Translations under genes and position numbers: made by a program
Source: Bradyrhizobium sp. AUGA SZCCT0158
GTDB taxonomy: Bacteria > Pseudomonadota > Alphaproteobacteria > Rhizobiales > Xanthobacteraceae
NCBI RefSeq assembly: GCF_018130065.1
Contig: NZ_JAFCME010000004.1
Location: 62,001 to 126,000, forward strand
Direction: 5' to 3'
DNA length: 64,000 nt
Notes under the pieces: generated by a model
Databases searched by the model: none
What the model saw: only the letters and a program-made list of their open reading frames with translations
Told to the model about the DNA's origin: nothing
Part shown: one piece after another, positions 37,066-45,783 of the stretch
Numbering within the stretch: position 1 is the first letter of the stretch
Layout of the letters: every line of letters starts with the position of its first letter

Positions 37066-37869
37066 CTAATTCTGTGTTTCCGGCGTAACCGCGCCGCGCA
37101 GCCCCGCACGCACAATCGCTGCCTTGACCAGGCCTTCCGACTTCGCGGCTTCGGTGAACTGCCGGATGAACGCCATCCCGCCGTCGCGTCCTTTGGGGAC
37201 GCCGATCGCGAAGCGTTCGACGCCCCAGCGGCCGTCGAGCACTTTCGACCCCGGCAGCTTCTCCGACATTTCGTACAGCGAGGCCTTGTTGGTGGCGTAG
37301 GCATGGAGGGTGCCGGCGGTCAGCATCTCGATCGCCGCATCGAAATTTGCTGCGCGCACGATCTCGGCCTTCTTCAGGTCGCGTGAAAGCGTGGCATCGG
37401 ACGAGCTTCCTGCCGTGACGCCGACGCGTATGCCCGCTGCATCCACCTCGGTCAGCGCTGTGAGCGCCGAGCCCTTCGGCACGAGATAGCCGAGTTCGAC
37501 CTCAAAAACGGGCGGGCCGAAATCCATCTCCCGTGCCCGCGCGGCTGTGGCGTTCGTGAGGGCGATGTCGGCCTTGCTCGTCTTGACCGCTTCGAGGACC
37601 TCGGCATTTCTGGAAAAAACAACGGGCTCAAAAGGGACGCCGAGCCGCGTTGCGAGTTCCTTGCCGAGATCGTAACCGACTCCCTTCGGCCCGCCAGCCT
37701 TCGGATCGGGCAGAATCGAGGTCGGCGTTCCCGTGTAAAGCGCGACCTTGAGCGTACCGCTCGGTGCGAGGATTTGCTTGACCTCGGGATCGGCCGCAAC
37801 GGCGCTGCCGCGGCAGAGGGCTGCCGCAACCATCAGAATCGCAACAATAATCTGGCGCCTTCCGGCCAT
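37066..37869 (-). CDS. ABC transporter substrate-binding protein, family 3
   Basis: A 267-aa periplasmic receptor with a signal peptide (about residues 1-25, ending AVAAD). The mature protein starts SGTLKVALYTGTP, the type II periplasmic binding fold of amino-acid/polar solute receptors (SBP_bac_3), with YDLGKELATRLGVPFEPV and ADIALTNATAARARE typical of this group. The start at 37869 (MAGRRQIIVAIL) is chosen because the signal peptide begins there; the frame is open upstream. It is divergent from the tetR-led operon across 145 bases containing a palindrome. Confidence 0.9.
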   Translation of the reverse strand: MAGRRQIIVAILMVAAALCRGSAVAADPEVKQILAPSGTLKVALYTGTPTSILPDPKAGGPKGVGYDLGKELATRLGVPFEPVVFSRNAEVLEAVKTSKADIALTNATAARAREMDFGPPVFEVELGYLVPKGSALTALTEVDAAGIRVGVTAGSSSDATLSRDLKKAEIVRAANFDAAIEMLTAGTLHAYATNKASLYEMSEKLPGSKVLDGRWGVERFAIGVPKGRDGGMAFIRQFTEAAKSEGLVKAAIVRAGLRGAVTPETQN

Positions 37870-37932
37870 ACCGCTCTCCAATGCCCAGTCCACGGAGCGG
37901 CGTCGTGTTTCCCACCGCCACTCAGTTATTTG

Positions 37933-37967
37933 TTGACTGGACCTGATAATTTGTACATCTGTACAAA
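37933..37967. promoter_or_regulatory. Candidate TetR operator in divergent promoter region
   Basis: The perfect dyad TTTGTACATCTGTACAAA (37950-37967) lies 47 bases before the tetR-type gene. A TTGACT hexamer at 37933-37938 lies just upstream, which suggests a promoter. The dyad with 2-base centre and 8-base half-sites fits TetR-family operators and sits between the divergent receptor gene and the catabolic operon. Confidence 0.6.
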
Positions 37968-38014
37968 AGAAAAAGCGGAAAGCAAACCCCTGAAGAAAAA
38001 CCCAAAGAAAACTC

Positions 38015-38728
38015 ATGACGCGCAATCCCAATATGCGGGAAGCCATCCTCAGCGCGGCCGAGAGCCTGTTCTCGACCCGGGGCTTCAACGCGGTTTCGAT
38101 CCGCGACATCGCGCTGGAGGCGGGCGCCAACCCCGGCAGCGTCACCTATCATTTCAAGAGCAAGGACGGCCTGCTGCTGGAGATCTACAAGCGGCATTGC
38201 GGTCCCATGAACAAGCGCCGCATCGAGCTATTGGTGGCGGCGCGGCGCGTGCGCGACGTGCAGGACCGGCTGGAGGCGATCGTGCGCGCCTATGTGCAGC
38301 CGGCGTTTTCGTCGAGCAGCGATCTGGCCGGCGGCGGCGCGCGGTTCACCCGGCTGCGCGCTGTCATGTCGGCGGAAGGCAACGCCGTGGTCGGCCGCAT
38401 CATTGCGGAGATCTTCGACGATACCACCAACGCCTTCATCGAAGCGATCGAGCAGAGCCTGCCGCATCTGCCGCGCAAGACGCTGGTCTGGCGCTCCCAG
38501 TTCCTGCTCGGCGCGCTCTATTACACCCTCGTCAACCCGGAGCGGGTAACGCGGTTGTCGCGCGGCGAGGCCGACGGCGCCGACATGGCCGAGGCGATCG
38601 AGCAACTGGTTTCCGCCACCGTCGCCTCATTGCAGGCGCCTGACATCAACGGCGAGGCGGCCGCGGAGTCTGCCGCGAAAGCCGGAGCCAGGAAAGCCCC
38701 GGCCGGTTCGCGCTCACGTAACCCATGA
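38015..38728 (+). CDS. TetR-family transcriptional regulator
   Basis: A 237-aa regulator. The N-terminal helix-turn-helix is seen in AAESLFSTRGFNAVSIRDIALEAGANPGSVTYHFKSKDGLL, the standard TetR pattern. The C-terminal 170 residues would bind an effector, probably an intermediate of the operon's pathway. It is the first gene of a seven-gene operon, with only 4 bases to the next gene. An 18-base dyad upstream of the gene is its likely site, so autoregulation together with control of the operon is expected. Confidence 0.93.
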   Translation: MTRNPNMREAILSAAESLFSTRGFNAVSIRDIALEAGANPGSVTYHFKSKDGLLLEIYKRHCGPMNKRRIELLVAARRVRDVQDRLEAIVRAYVQPAFSSSSDLAGGGARFTRLRAVMSAEGNAVVGRIIAEIFDDTTNAFIEAIEQSLPHLPRKTLVWRSQFLLGALYYTLVNPERVTRLSRGEADGADMAEAIEQLVSATVASLQAPDINGEAAAESAAKAGARKAPAGSRSRNP

Positions 38729-38732
38729 GAGC

Positions 38733-39605
38733 ATGATGTCGAAGCCAACGATTCCCGGCCCGGATCGCGATACGCGGACGCCGAAATTCCGTCTGCCGCC
38801 GCTGGCGTGCGACGCGCACACCCATATTTTCGGGCCTGATGATAAATACCCGTATGCGCCGGGGCGGCCGTATACGCCGCCTGACGCGCCGCTGGAGGAT
38901 TTCAGGGCGCTGCACAGGAAGATCGGCATTGGCCGGGCCGTCATCGTCAATGCCAGCGTGCACGGCACCGACAATCGCGTTGCGCTCGACGCCATCGCGG
39001 TCAGCAACGGCACGTTTCGCGCCGTCGCCAATATCGACGATACGATCACCGAGCGCGGCCTGCGCGAGCTGCACGAGGGCGGCTTCCGCGGCTGCCGATT
39101 CAATTTCGTGCGCCATCTCGGCGGCGTGCCTGACATGGCGGTGTTCCACAAGATCGTCGCGATGGTGGCGCCGCTCGGCTGGCACATCGACCTGCATTTC
39201 GATGCGATCGATTTGCCTGAATATGCCGACCTGCTGGCAAAACTGCCGGTGCGTTACACCATCGATCACATGGGACGGGTCAAGGCCGCCGACTGTCTCG
39301 ATCAGTTGCCGTTCCGCACCCTGATCGACCTGATGCAGCGCGACGAGAAATGCTGGGTCAAGGTGTGCGGTTGCGAGCGGGTATCCTCCAGCGGTCCGCC
39401 GTTCCACGACGCGGTGCCGTTCGCGCGCCGGATTATCGAGACCGCGCCGGATCGCGTGATCTGGGGCACCGACTGGCCGCACCCGAACGTCAAGGTGATG
39501 CCGAACGACGGCGACCTGGTCGACCTCATTCCGCTGTTCGCACCAGAAAGCGAATTGCAGCAAAAGATTCTGGTCGACAATCCCGCACGGCTGTTTGAGT
39601 TCTGA
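38733..39605 (+). CDS. Amidohydrolase, 2-pyrone-4,6-dicarboxylate hydrolase-like (LigI-type)
   Basis: A 290-aa TIM-barrel amidohydrolase. The HxH motif is in CDAHTHIFGP (His29, His31) and the C-terminal catalytic Asp is in GTDWPHPNV. LigI of protocatechuate 4,5-cleavage has this length, this N-terminal pattern (LPxxACDAHxHxFGP) and metal-independent lactonase activity. It would open 2-pyrone-4,6-dicarboxylate to 4-oxalomesaconate. The next genes encode GalB- and LigK-like proteins, which take over from oxalomesaconate, so the assignment is supported by context. Confidence 0.87.
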   Translation: MMSKPTIPGPDRDTRTPKFRLPPLACDAHTHIFGPDDKYPYAPGRPYTPPDAPLEDFRALHRKIGIGRAVIVNASVHGTDNRVALDAIAVSNGTFRAVANIDDTITERGLRELHEGGFRGCRFNFVRHLGGVPDMAVFHKIVAMVAPLGWHIDLHFDAIDLPEYADLLAKLPVRYTIDHMGRVKAADCLDQLPFRTLIDLMQRDEKCWVKVCGCERVSSSGPPFHDAVPFARRIIETAPDRVIWGTDWPHPNVKVMPNDGDLVDLIPLFAPESELQQKILVDNPARLFEF

Positions 39606-39615
39606 TGGGGCAGCC

Positions 39616-40620
39616 ATGACGGGCAAGCGCGATGGCTTTCGGTTGATCGGCCGCTGCGTATCGATCGCAGGCGCAATTGCGTTGGCCGTGCTGCTGCTGA
39701 TGCCGCAGATTGCCTGCGCCCAAAACTATCCCAACCGGCCGGTGCGGCTGATCCTTCCCTTCGGTCCAGGCGGGGTTGCCGACGTCACCGCGCGGATCGT
39801 CACGGAGAAGCTCGGCGAAAAGCTCGGGCAGCGCTTCATCATCGAGAACATGCCGGGCGCCGGCGGCATCACCGCCGGCCGCGCGGTTCTGTCGTCGCCT
39901 CCCGACGGCTATACGCTGGCGCTGCTGAGCAACGGCACCGCGATCTCGGTGTCCCTGTTCAAGAACCTGAGATTCGATCCGGTCACGGATTTCGTTCCGG
40001 TCTCGAGCATGGGCTATTTCGACTTCATCCTCGTCACCCAGGCCGGCTCGCCGTACCAGACGTTGGCAGACCTGATCAAAGCGGCCAGGGAAAAGCCGGG
40101 CGCGCTCAATGTCGGCACCATCACTGTCGGCTCGACGCAAAATCTTTCGGCGCAATTGTTCAAATCCACCGCGGGCGTCGACCTGACCATTGTTCCCTTC
40201 CGCAGCTCGCCCGACGTCCTGATCGCGCTGCTGCGCGGCGACATCCAGATGGCGATCGAGAATTACACTGCGGTGCAGTCGCACATATCAGACAAGGCGG
40301 TGACGCCGGTGTCGTCCTCGGGACTGGTCCGCACCTCGTTTCTGCCTGATGTGCCGACGGTAAAGGAAGCCGGCGGCGGCGATTTCGAGGCGCGCTCCTG
40401 GAACGCGATCTTCGCGCCGAAGGGCACGCCGCCGGAAGTGATCGGTACGCTCAATGCCGCGCTCCGTGAAGTGCTCGACACGCCCGATTTGAAGAAGCGC
40501 GCGCTTGAGCTGGGCATCGAGGCCAAGTCCTCCACGCCGGAGGAAATCGCGCAGCGGCTGAAGGACGACATCGAGAAATGGGCTAAAGTGATCGAGCGGG
40601 CGGGGATCGAGAAACAATAG
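39616..40620 (+). CDS. Bug-family tripartite tricarboxylate receptor (TctC-like)
   Basis: A 334-aa periplasmic binding protein with a signal peptide ending near residue 35 (IACAQN), then YPNRPVRLILPFGPGGVAD, ENMPGAGGIT and PPDGYTLALL, the Bug signature. The ATG at 39616, with a nearby GGGG, is preferred to the TTG at 39595. It lies inside the aromatic catabolic operon, between ligI-like and galB-like genes, and may capture an aromatic acid or a dicarboxylic intermediate. No TctAB-type membrane genes are present. Confidence 0.92.
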   Translation: MTGKRDGFRLIGRCVSIAGAIALAVLLLMPQIACAQNYPNRPVRLILPFGPGGVADVTARIVTEKLGEKLGQRFIIENMPGAGGITAGRAVLSSPPDGYTLALLSNGTAISVSLFKNLRFDPVTDFVPVSSMGYFDFILVTQAGSPYQTLADLIKAAREKPGALNVGTITVGSTQNLSAQLFKSTAGVDLTIVPFRSSPDVLIALLRGDIQMAIENYTAVQSHISDKAVTPVSSSGLVRTSFLPDVPTVKEAGGGDFEARSWNAIFAPKGTPPEVIGTLNAALREVLDTPDLKKRALELGIEAKSSTPEEIAQRLKDDIEKWAKVIERAGIEKQ

Positions 40621-40645
40621 CCGGAACACGAAAGAGGAAACAGCA

Positions 40646-41371
40646 ATGACCAACGCAAACAAGACCGGCCTCGTGGTCACCGCGCATCCCGGCGATTTCG
40701 TCTGGCGCGCGGGCGGCGCGATCGCGCTGCATGCCAAAAAGGGCTACCGCATCAAGATCGCCTGCCTGTCGTTCGGCGAACGCGGCGAGAGCCAGTTCGC
40801 CTGGAAAGAGACCGGCGCCACGCTTGAAAAAGTGAAGGCGGGACGGCGCGACGAGGCGCAGCGCGCCGCCGAGATGCTCGGCGCTGAAATCGAATTCTTC
40901 GATGCCGGCGACTATCCGCTGCGCACCACCGAAGCGCATTTCGACCGCATGGTCGACATCTACCGCGAGCTCAATCCGTCCTTCGTGCTCACCCACGCGC
41001 TGGAAGACCCCTACAATTTCGATCATCCCAACGCAGCGCATTTCGCGCAGGAGACCCGCGTGGTGGCGCAGGCGATGGGCCACAAGCCCGGCGCAAAGTA
41101 CACCTACGCCGCGCCGCCGGTGTTCCTGTTCGAACCGCACCAGCCCGAGATGTGCAATTTCAAGCCGCAGGTGATCCTCAACATCGACGAGGTCTGGGAG
41201 CAGAAGCGCAAGACCTTTGAAATTCTCGCCGCGCAAAAACACCTGTGGGCGTACTACGAGCGCGTCGCATTGCAGCGGGGCATGCAGGGCGGCCGCAATT
41301 CCGGCAAGGCCATGACCTATGGCGAGGCCTATCAGCGGCTGTTCCCGATGGCGATGGAGGAACTGGCATGA
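40646..41371 (+). CDS. 4-Oxalomesaconate hydratase, GalB-like (PIG-L fold)
   Basis: A 241-aa protein of the PIG-L deacetylase fold. The N-terminal [25 protein letters not shown] and later [22 protein letters not shown] (zinc ligand His), FEPHQPE and EHLW-like motifs closely follow my recollection of Pseudomonas GalB, which hydrates 4-oxalomesaconate to 4-carboxy-4-hydroxy-2-oxoadipate. The usual deacetylase AHPDD motif is modified to AHPGD, as expected of hydratases in this fold. The 3' end overlaps the next start by ATGA, so the two proteins are translationally coupled. Confidence 0.87.
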   Translation: MTNANKTGLVVTAHPGDFVWRAGGAIALHAKKGYRIKIACLSFGERGESQFAWKETGATLEKVKAGRRDEAQRAAEMLGAEIEFFDAGDYPLRTTEAHFDRMVDIYRELNPSFVLTHALEDPYNFDHPNAAHFAQETRVVAQAMGHKPGAKYTYAAPPVFLFEPHQPEMCNFKPQVILNIDEVWEQKRKTFEILAAQKHLWAYYERVALQRGMQGGRNSGKAMTYGEAYQRLFPMAMEELA

Positions 41372-42060
41372 AAACCGTCGTTGTCCGCAACATCAAGCGC
41401 ACCGACGCTGATCTCGTGAACCGCCTCGGCGCGCTCGGCGTCGCCACCGCGCATGAGGCCTATGGCCGCTTCGGCCTGATGAAACCATATTTGCGTCCGG
41501 TATGGGCCGGCGGCGAGGCAGCGGGCACGGCGGTGACCGTGCTGGCGCAGCCCGGCGACAACTGGATGATCCATGTCGCGGTGGAGCAGTGCAAGCCCGG
41601 CGACATTCTGGTGGTCGGCTGCACCACCGACAATACCGACGGCATGTTCGGCGATTTGCTTGCGACCTCGCTGATGGCGCGCGGCGTCAGGGGCCTCGTG
41701 ATCGATGCCGGCGTCCGCGATGCCAAGGCGCTGCGCGAGATGGGTTTTCCGGTGTGGTCGAGGGCGATTTCGGCCAAGGGCACGGTCAAGGCGACCTTGG
41801 GAGCCGTCAACGTGCCCGTGGTCTGCGCCGGGATCAACGTGGTGCCGGGCGACGCTGTGGTCGCAGATGACGACGGCGTCGTCGTCGTCAGGCGGAAAGA
41901 TGCCGGCGATGTCGTGGCCAAGGGCGAAAAGCGCCACGCCGACGAGGACGGCAAGCGCAGGCAACTCGCCGCCGGTGTGCTCGGCCTCGACATGTACAAG
42001 ATGCGCGAGCCCTTGGCGAAGGCCGGCCTTGTCTATGTCGATGAGCCGGAGAGCGATTGA
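41368..42060 (+). CDS. 4-Carboxy-4-hydroxy-2-oxoadipate aldolase-like (LigK/GalC, RraA family)
   Basis: A 230-aa class II pyruvate aldolase of the RraA fold. Signature residues are in [35 protein letters not shown], with the Mg/pyruvate-binding R-D pair. It splits 4-carboxy-4-hydroxy-2-oxoadipate to pyruvate and oxaloacetate, the last step of the meta-cleavage of protocatechuate and gallate. The start ATG overlaps the GalB stop by ATGA, and the downstream gene begins 2 bases after its stop. It is longer and more typical than the RraA-like protein at 8.4 kb. Confidence 0.9.
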   Translation: MKTVVVRNIKRTDADLVNRLGALGVATAHEAYGRFGLMKPYLRPVWAGGEAAGTAVTVLAQPGDNWMIHVAVEQCKPGDILVVGCTTDNTDGMFGDLLATSLMARGVRGLVIDAGVRDAKALREMGFPVWSRAISAKGTVKATLGAVNVPVVCAGINVVPGDAVVADDDGVVVVRRKDAGDVVAKGEKRHADEDGKRRQLAAGVLGLDMYKMREPLAKAGLVYVDEPESD

Positions 42061-42061
42061 G

Positions 42062-42913
42062 ATGGCAATGCGCCTGCGGACTCTGCTCGGCGACCATCCG
42101 GGGACATCAGCGCTGAAGAGCGGCGCGATTAAATCCGATCTGGTCGAGTTCGACTTTGTCGACTATTCGCCGACCAACAAAGGCTTCAAGCCGATGGTCC
42201 GCGAGGCCGCGTTCGACGTCTCCGAGATGGCCATCGTCACCTATCTGATGGCCAGGAGTTTTGACAAGCCGATGGTGCTGCTGCCCGATGTGGTGATGGC
42301 GCGCTACCAGCACGGACATGCGCTGTACAACGCCAAGCGGGGCGCGCTGAAGCCGCAGGATCTTGCCGGCAAGCGCGTCGGTATCCGCTCCTTCACCACC
42401 ACGACCGGTGCGTGGCTGCGCGGCATCCTCGCCAATGATTACGGCGTCGACCTTGATTCGATCGACTGGGTGACCTTCGAGGACGCCCATGTCGCCGAAT
42501 TCAAGGACACGACCAAGCGGGCGCCGGCCGGCAAGCCAATCATCCAGATGCTTGTGGATGGCGAACTGGACGCGGTGCTCGGCGAGAAGTCGGAGCATGC
42601 GGAGTTGAAACCGCTGTTCGCCGACGTCGCCGTGGAGGAGAAGGCTTGGGCTGCGAAGCACAAGGTGGTGCCGATCAATCACATGGTGGTGGTGAGCCGG
42701 GCAATGTGCGAGAAAAATCCGGACGTGGTGCGGGAAGTGCATCGGCTGCTGACAGAGTCGGCCAATGCCTCGGCGACCAGTCCGCGTTTCAGCGCCGATG
42801 AGATGCGGCGTTCGCTGGAATTGATCATCGGCTACGCTTCGCAGCAAGGCCTCATTCCGCGTGCGTTCAGCACGGATGAGCTGTTCGACGACGTAACGCG
42901 TGCGCTGATTTAA
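42062..42913 (+). CDS. 4,5-Dihydroxyphthalate decarboxylase-like protein
   Basis: A 283-aa protein of the type II periplasmic-binding-like fold but without a signal peptide. It starts MAMRLRTLLGDHPGTSALKSG and has FDVSEMAIVTYLMARSFDKP and GKRVGIRSFTTTTGAWLRGILAN, features shared with Pht5-type 4,5-dihydroxyphthalate decarboxylase. Such enzymes give protocatechuate from 4,5-dihydroxyphthalate. It is about 40 residues shorter than the family length as I remember it. Tools often label it as an ABC receptor; the absence of an export signal and its operon context favour a cytoplasmic decarboxylase. Substrate specificity is inferred. Confidence 0.75.
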   Translation: MAMRLRTLLGDHPGTSALKSGAIKSDLVEFDFVDYSPTNKGFKPMVREAAFDVSEMAIVTYLMARSFDKPMVLLPDVVMARYQHGHALYNAKRGALKPQDLAGKRVGIRSFTTTTGAWLRGILANDYGVDLDSIDWVTFEDAHVAEFKDTTKRAPAGKPIIQMLVDGELDAVLGEKSEHAELKPLFADVAVEEKAWAAKHKVVPINHMVVVSRAMCEKNPDVVREVHRLLTESANASATSPRFSADEMRRSLELIIGYASQQGLIPRAFSTDELFDDVTRALI

Positions 42914-42925
42914 AGGAGCGATACC

Positions 42926-43876
42926 ATGACCCCCGAGCCGATCTTCGATCTCGCCCATCTCGGCCACATGGAAATGCTGACGCCGAAGCCGGAAGAAAGC
43001 GAAAAATTCTTCGTCGACGTCATGGGCATGACCGTCAGCGGCCGCAAGGGTGACTCGGTCTATTTGCGCGGCTGGGACGATTACGAGCGCTATTCGCTGA
43101 AACTCACCGCGTCGAAGACCTCCGGCATGGAACACATGGCGCTGCGCGCGCGCAGCCCGCAGGCGCTGGAGCGCCGCGTCGCCGCGCTGAAGGGATCCGG
43201 CTTCGACATCGGCTGGGTCGATGGCGACATGGGGCAGGGGCCGGCGTTCCGGTGCCGCGATCCGGACGGCCATATCGTCGAGCTCTATTACGAGACCGAA
43301 TGGTACCAGGCGCCGCCCGAACTGAAGCCGGCACTGAAGAACCAGGCGCAGCGGTTTCCGGCGCGCGGCGTCAATGTCCGCCGGCTCGACCATCTCAATT
43401 GCCTGGCGGTCGACATCAAGGCCAATCGCCTGTTCTTCGAAAACTATCTCGGCTTGCGCACCACCGAGCAGATCGTGCTCAACGACGGCACGGAAGCCGC
43501 GATGTGGATGACGATGTGCAACAAGAGCTACGATTTTGCCTACACCCGCGATCACTACGGCAAGATGGGCCGCTTCCATCACGTCACCTATGCGCTGGAC
43601 AGCCGTGAGGAAATCCTGCGCGCCGCCGACATCTTCCTGGAAAACGGCATCCACATCGAAACCGGTCCGCACAAGCACGCCATCCAGCAGACCTTTTTCC
43701 TCTATGTCTACGAGCCCGGCGGCAACCGCGTCGAAGTCGCCAACGCCGGCGCCCGCCTCATCCTGGCGCCCGACTGGAAGCCGATCGTCTGGACCGAGGA
43801 AGAGCGCAAAAAGGGCCAGGCCTGGGGGCTGAAGACCATCGAGTCGTTTCATACCCACGGCACGCCGCCGGTGTGA
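42926..43876 (+). CDS. Two-domain type I extradiol dioxygenase (VOC fold)
   Basis: A 316-aa protein with two VOC modules. The second module has His156 (RRLDHLNCL), His219 (RFHHVTYAL) and Glu270 (NRVEVANAG), spaced 63 and 51 residues, almost identical to the 64/50 spacing of the iron ligands in BphC-type extradiol dioxygenases. The first module has lost most ligands, as usual. It would cleave a catecholic ring next to the diol. The last gene of the operon, it has a strong AAAGGAG ribosome site. Protocatechuate or a related hydroxybenzoate is the likely substrate, but this is inference. Confidence 0.87.
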   Translation: MTPEPIFDLAHLGHMEMLTPKPEESEKFFVDVMGMTVSGRKGDSVYLRGWDDYERYSLKLTASKTSGMEHMALRARSPQALERRVAALKGSGFDIGWVDGDMGQGPAFRCRDPDGHIVELYYETEWYQAPPELKPALKNQAQRFPARGVNVRRLDHLNCLAVDIKANRLFFENYLGLRTTEQIVLNDGTEAAMWMTMCNKSYDFAYTRDHYGKMGRFHHVTYALDSREEILRAADIFLENGIHIETGPHKHAIQQTFFLYVYEPGGNRVEVANAGARLILAPDWKPIVWTEEERKKGQAWGLKTIESFHTHGTPPV

Positions 43877-43901
43877 GGGGCACAGGCAAGCTCAGTTGCG
43901 C

Positions 43902-43963
43902 AGGGCGGGTTCTCTTTAACCCGCCGTTCCATGCGAGATGGCGGGTTAAAGAGAATCCGCCCT
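43902..43963. repeat. Inverted repeat of dispersed type downstream of catabolic operon
   Basis: Arms of 24 bases, starting AGGGCGGGTTCTCTTTAACC at 43902-43925 and returning at 43940-43963, match with a single G/A difference and surround a 14-base loop. The element lies 25 bases past the dioxygenase stop. It could end or stabilise the operon transcript and belongs to the type of GGCGGGTTA-containing intergenic palindromes seen in related genomes. Confidence 0.75.
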
Positions 43964-44330
43964 ACAGGCCAGCCGCTCCGGCGTGTTCGATCGCGGATGG
44001 TGTCCGGCAGCCGACAATCGCCGGCGCCTCCCTGACCAGGTCGTCATTCCCGAGCGCCGTGACCATGAACAGGGCAAAGTCCACGCGACGCGTCATGTTG
44101 CTTCTGAGGATGGTGTCACCGACGTGGCGGCTCCACACGGGCATGCCCTGGCTCTCGCCTTCCTCAAGGTCGCTGCCGCGCACGACGGTCCACCTTGTGT
44201 CACTGGCAAACACCCGCCGGCATGCTTCGACCTGATCGTTGAGTTCCACGACGCGGAGAAACCGCGCCAGCCCGCCGGCAATCGCGCCTTGGCGCGCCTG
44301 TCGCCACAAGCCGCAGGGTGACGAAGTCAA
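43962..44330 (-). pseudogene. NAD(P)H-binding oxidoreductase, 5'-truncated remnant
   Basis: A 122-codon frame whose sequence corresponds to the C-terminal part of NmrA/SDR-like NAD(P)H-binding proteins: ARFLRVVELNDQVEACRRVF, DTRWTVVRGSDLEEG, TRRVDFALFMVTAL. The N-terminal Rossmann fold with its GxxGxxG loop is missing, and no suitable start codon or ribosome site is present; the only in-frame start is TTG at 44330. Its 3' end runs into the 24-base inverted repeat. I interpret it as a gene decayed by deletion. Confidence 0.6.
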
Positions 44331-44535
44331 TCGCCGATCGCGCCAATGCCGCTCTTTTCATGCGCACGGAAAGGTTGTATGCTGTTTTCAGCGCAGCCAT
44401 AGACCTGAAGTCATGTTCGCTGGCGATTGCCAAGGAAAATCAACGCCGGGCGACTAGCCCAGGCCGACCCGGGTCGCTCCGATCAGGCCCAAGCAGCCAG
44501 CCGCAGGAAAGTCGCGAGCCCGGGAGGGCACGGCA

Positions 44536-45756
44536 ATGGATGTCGAACTGCAGATCAACAATGGCGCAACTGCTGCCACGCGATTCGTCTCATGGGCGCC
44601 TTCGCCCTGCCGCATCCGGGTGACCAATCCGTCCGGCGCCACGTCGCCGACCGTCAACGTCACCATCGCCGGGGTATCGTCGGCCAGCGGCGGTGTCGTG
44701 GTGTTCCGCGCAGGTGCCACGGGATCGTTTGCAAACAGCCTTACGCTTCCGGTTCCGACCAACGGCACCACCGTTCCGTTCTTTGTCGCCGGCCGGTTCG
44801 GCCGGCCCAGCGTCAACAATGGCGACGTGAAAATCGAGGCGCGCGTTGGCGCCACGCTGGTGGGATCGGTCTCGCTGATGGTGCGCATTCGAAAGAACGC
44901 CAACGCGCTGACCGCGGGCGAGCGTGATCGCTTCGTGTCGGCATTCGCGCAACTCAACAATCAGGGTCTGGGACGCTTTGCGGATTTCCGCAACATGCAT
45001 ACCAATGTGAGTTCGCCGCAGGCCCACGGCGCGCCGGGGTTTCTGCCGTGGCATCGCGCCTACCTTCTGGATCTGGAACGGGAGCTTCAGGCGATCGATC
45101 CAAGTGTGGCGTTACCGTACTGGCGCTTCGATCAGGCTGCGCCAAGGATATTCAATCGCGATTTCCTCGGCGTCTCCAATGCCCTTGGCACCGTCCAGTT
45201 CAACGCCACCAATCCCCTGCAGTTCTGGAAGACCGATGGGGTGCAGGGGATCAACCGCCGGCCGTTCTTCTCCACGACCTCGGCGCCGCCTGGCGTTCGC
45301 ACCGAGCCCCAGACATTGGCCCTTGGCACGCAATACGCGGCGTTTCAAACCATGGAAGGTAACCCGCACGGGTCGGCCCATACCAGCTTCGGCGGTTCGA
45401 TCGCCAGCATCGGCACGGCTGCGAAAGATCCGCTCTTCTTTCTGCTTCATTGCAACGTCGACCGCCTGTGGGCAAAGTGGCAGCGCCAGAATGGGCGCTT
45501 CAATCCGGCGCTCGCGGCATCGTTCGCCAATAACGGCGGTAACCCGATCGGCCACAATCTGCCTGATACGATGTGGCCGTGGAACGGGATTACCGGAGGT
45601 CAGCGTCCGCCGACGGCGCCGGGCGGATCGATGGCTCCGTCACCCTGCGTCAGCGCGCCGGGGCTGCAACCGCGCGTGCAGAGCAGTCTGGACTATCAGG
45701 GCACGGTCAACGCCACGTCCCGCATGGGATTCGATTACGACGATGTGCAGTTCTAA
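44536..45756 (+). CDS. Tyrosinase-family copper oxidase with N-terminal beta domain
   Basis: A 406-aa type 3 copper protein. The CuA site has His155, His164 and His173 (MHTN, AHGAPGFLPWHR); the CuB site has His278, His282 (NPHGSAH) and His305 (FFLLHCNVDRLWAKW). These are all the ligands of a coupled binuclear copper centre. Residues 1-120 form a Ser/Thr/Val-rich region that reads like a beta-sandwich domain. No signal peptide is present, so the protein is probably cytosolic. A GGGAGG ribosome site precedes the ATG. It leads an operon with a HEAT-repeat protein and a SCO-like fusion protein that may load the copper. Confidence 0.92.
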   Translation: MDVELQINNGATAATRFVSWAPSPCRIRVTNPSGATSPTVNVTIAGVSSASGGVVVFRAGATGSFANSLTLPVPTNGTTVPFFVAGRFGRPSVNNGDVKIEARVGATLVGSVSLMVRIRKNANALTAGERDRFVSAFAQLNNQGLGRFADFRNMHTNVSSPQAHGAPGFLPWHRAYLLDLERELQAIDPSVALPYWRFDQAAPRIFNRDFLGVSNALGTVQFNATNPLQFWKTDGVQGINRRPFFSTTSAPPGVRTEPQTLALGTQYAAFQTMEGNPHGSAHTSFGGSIASIGTAAKDPLFFLLHCNVDRLWAKWQRQNGRFNPALAASFANNGGNPIGHNLPDTMWPWNGITGGQRPPTAPGGSMAPSPCVSAPGLQPRVQSSLDYQGTVNATSRMGFDYDDVQF

Positions 45757-45783
45757 CGCGCCTCGCGCGAGGAGATAGCAGCC

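Noticed and set aside
42062..42913. Labelling of the Pht5-like gene as an ABC transporter receptor
   Set aside because: No signal peptide, and it lies 2 bases after an aldolase gene in a catabolic operon; a cytoplasmic decarboxylase is more likely.
42107..43858. A 583-codon minus-strand frame opposite the decarboxylase-like and dioxygenase genes
   Set aside because: The plus-strand genes have clear motifs, starts and ribosome sites; the antisense frame has none.
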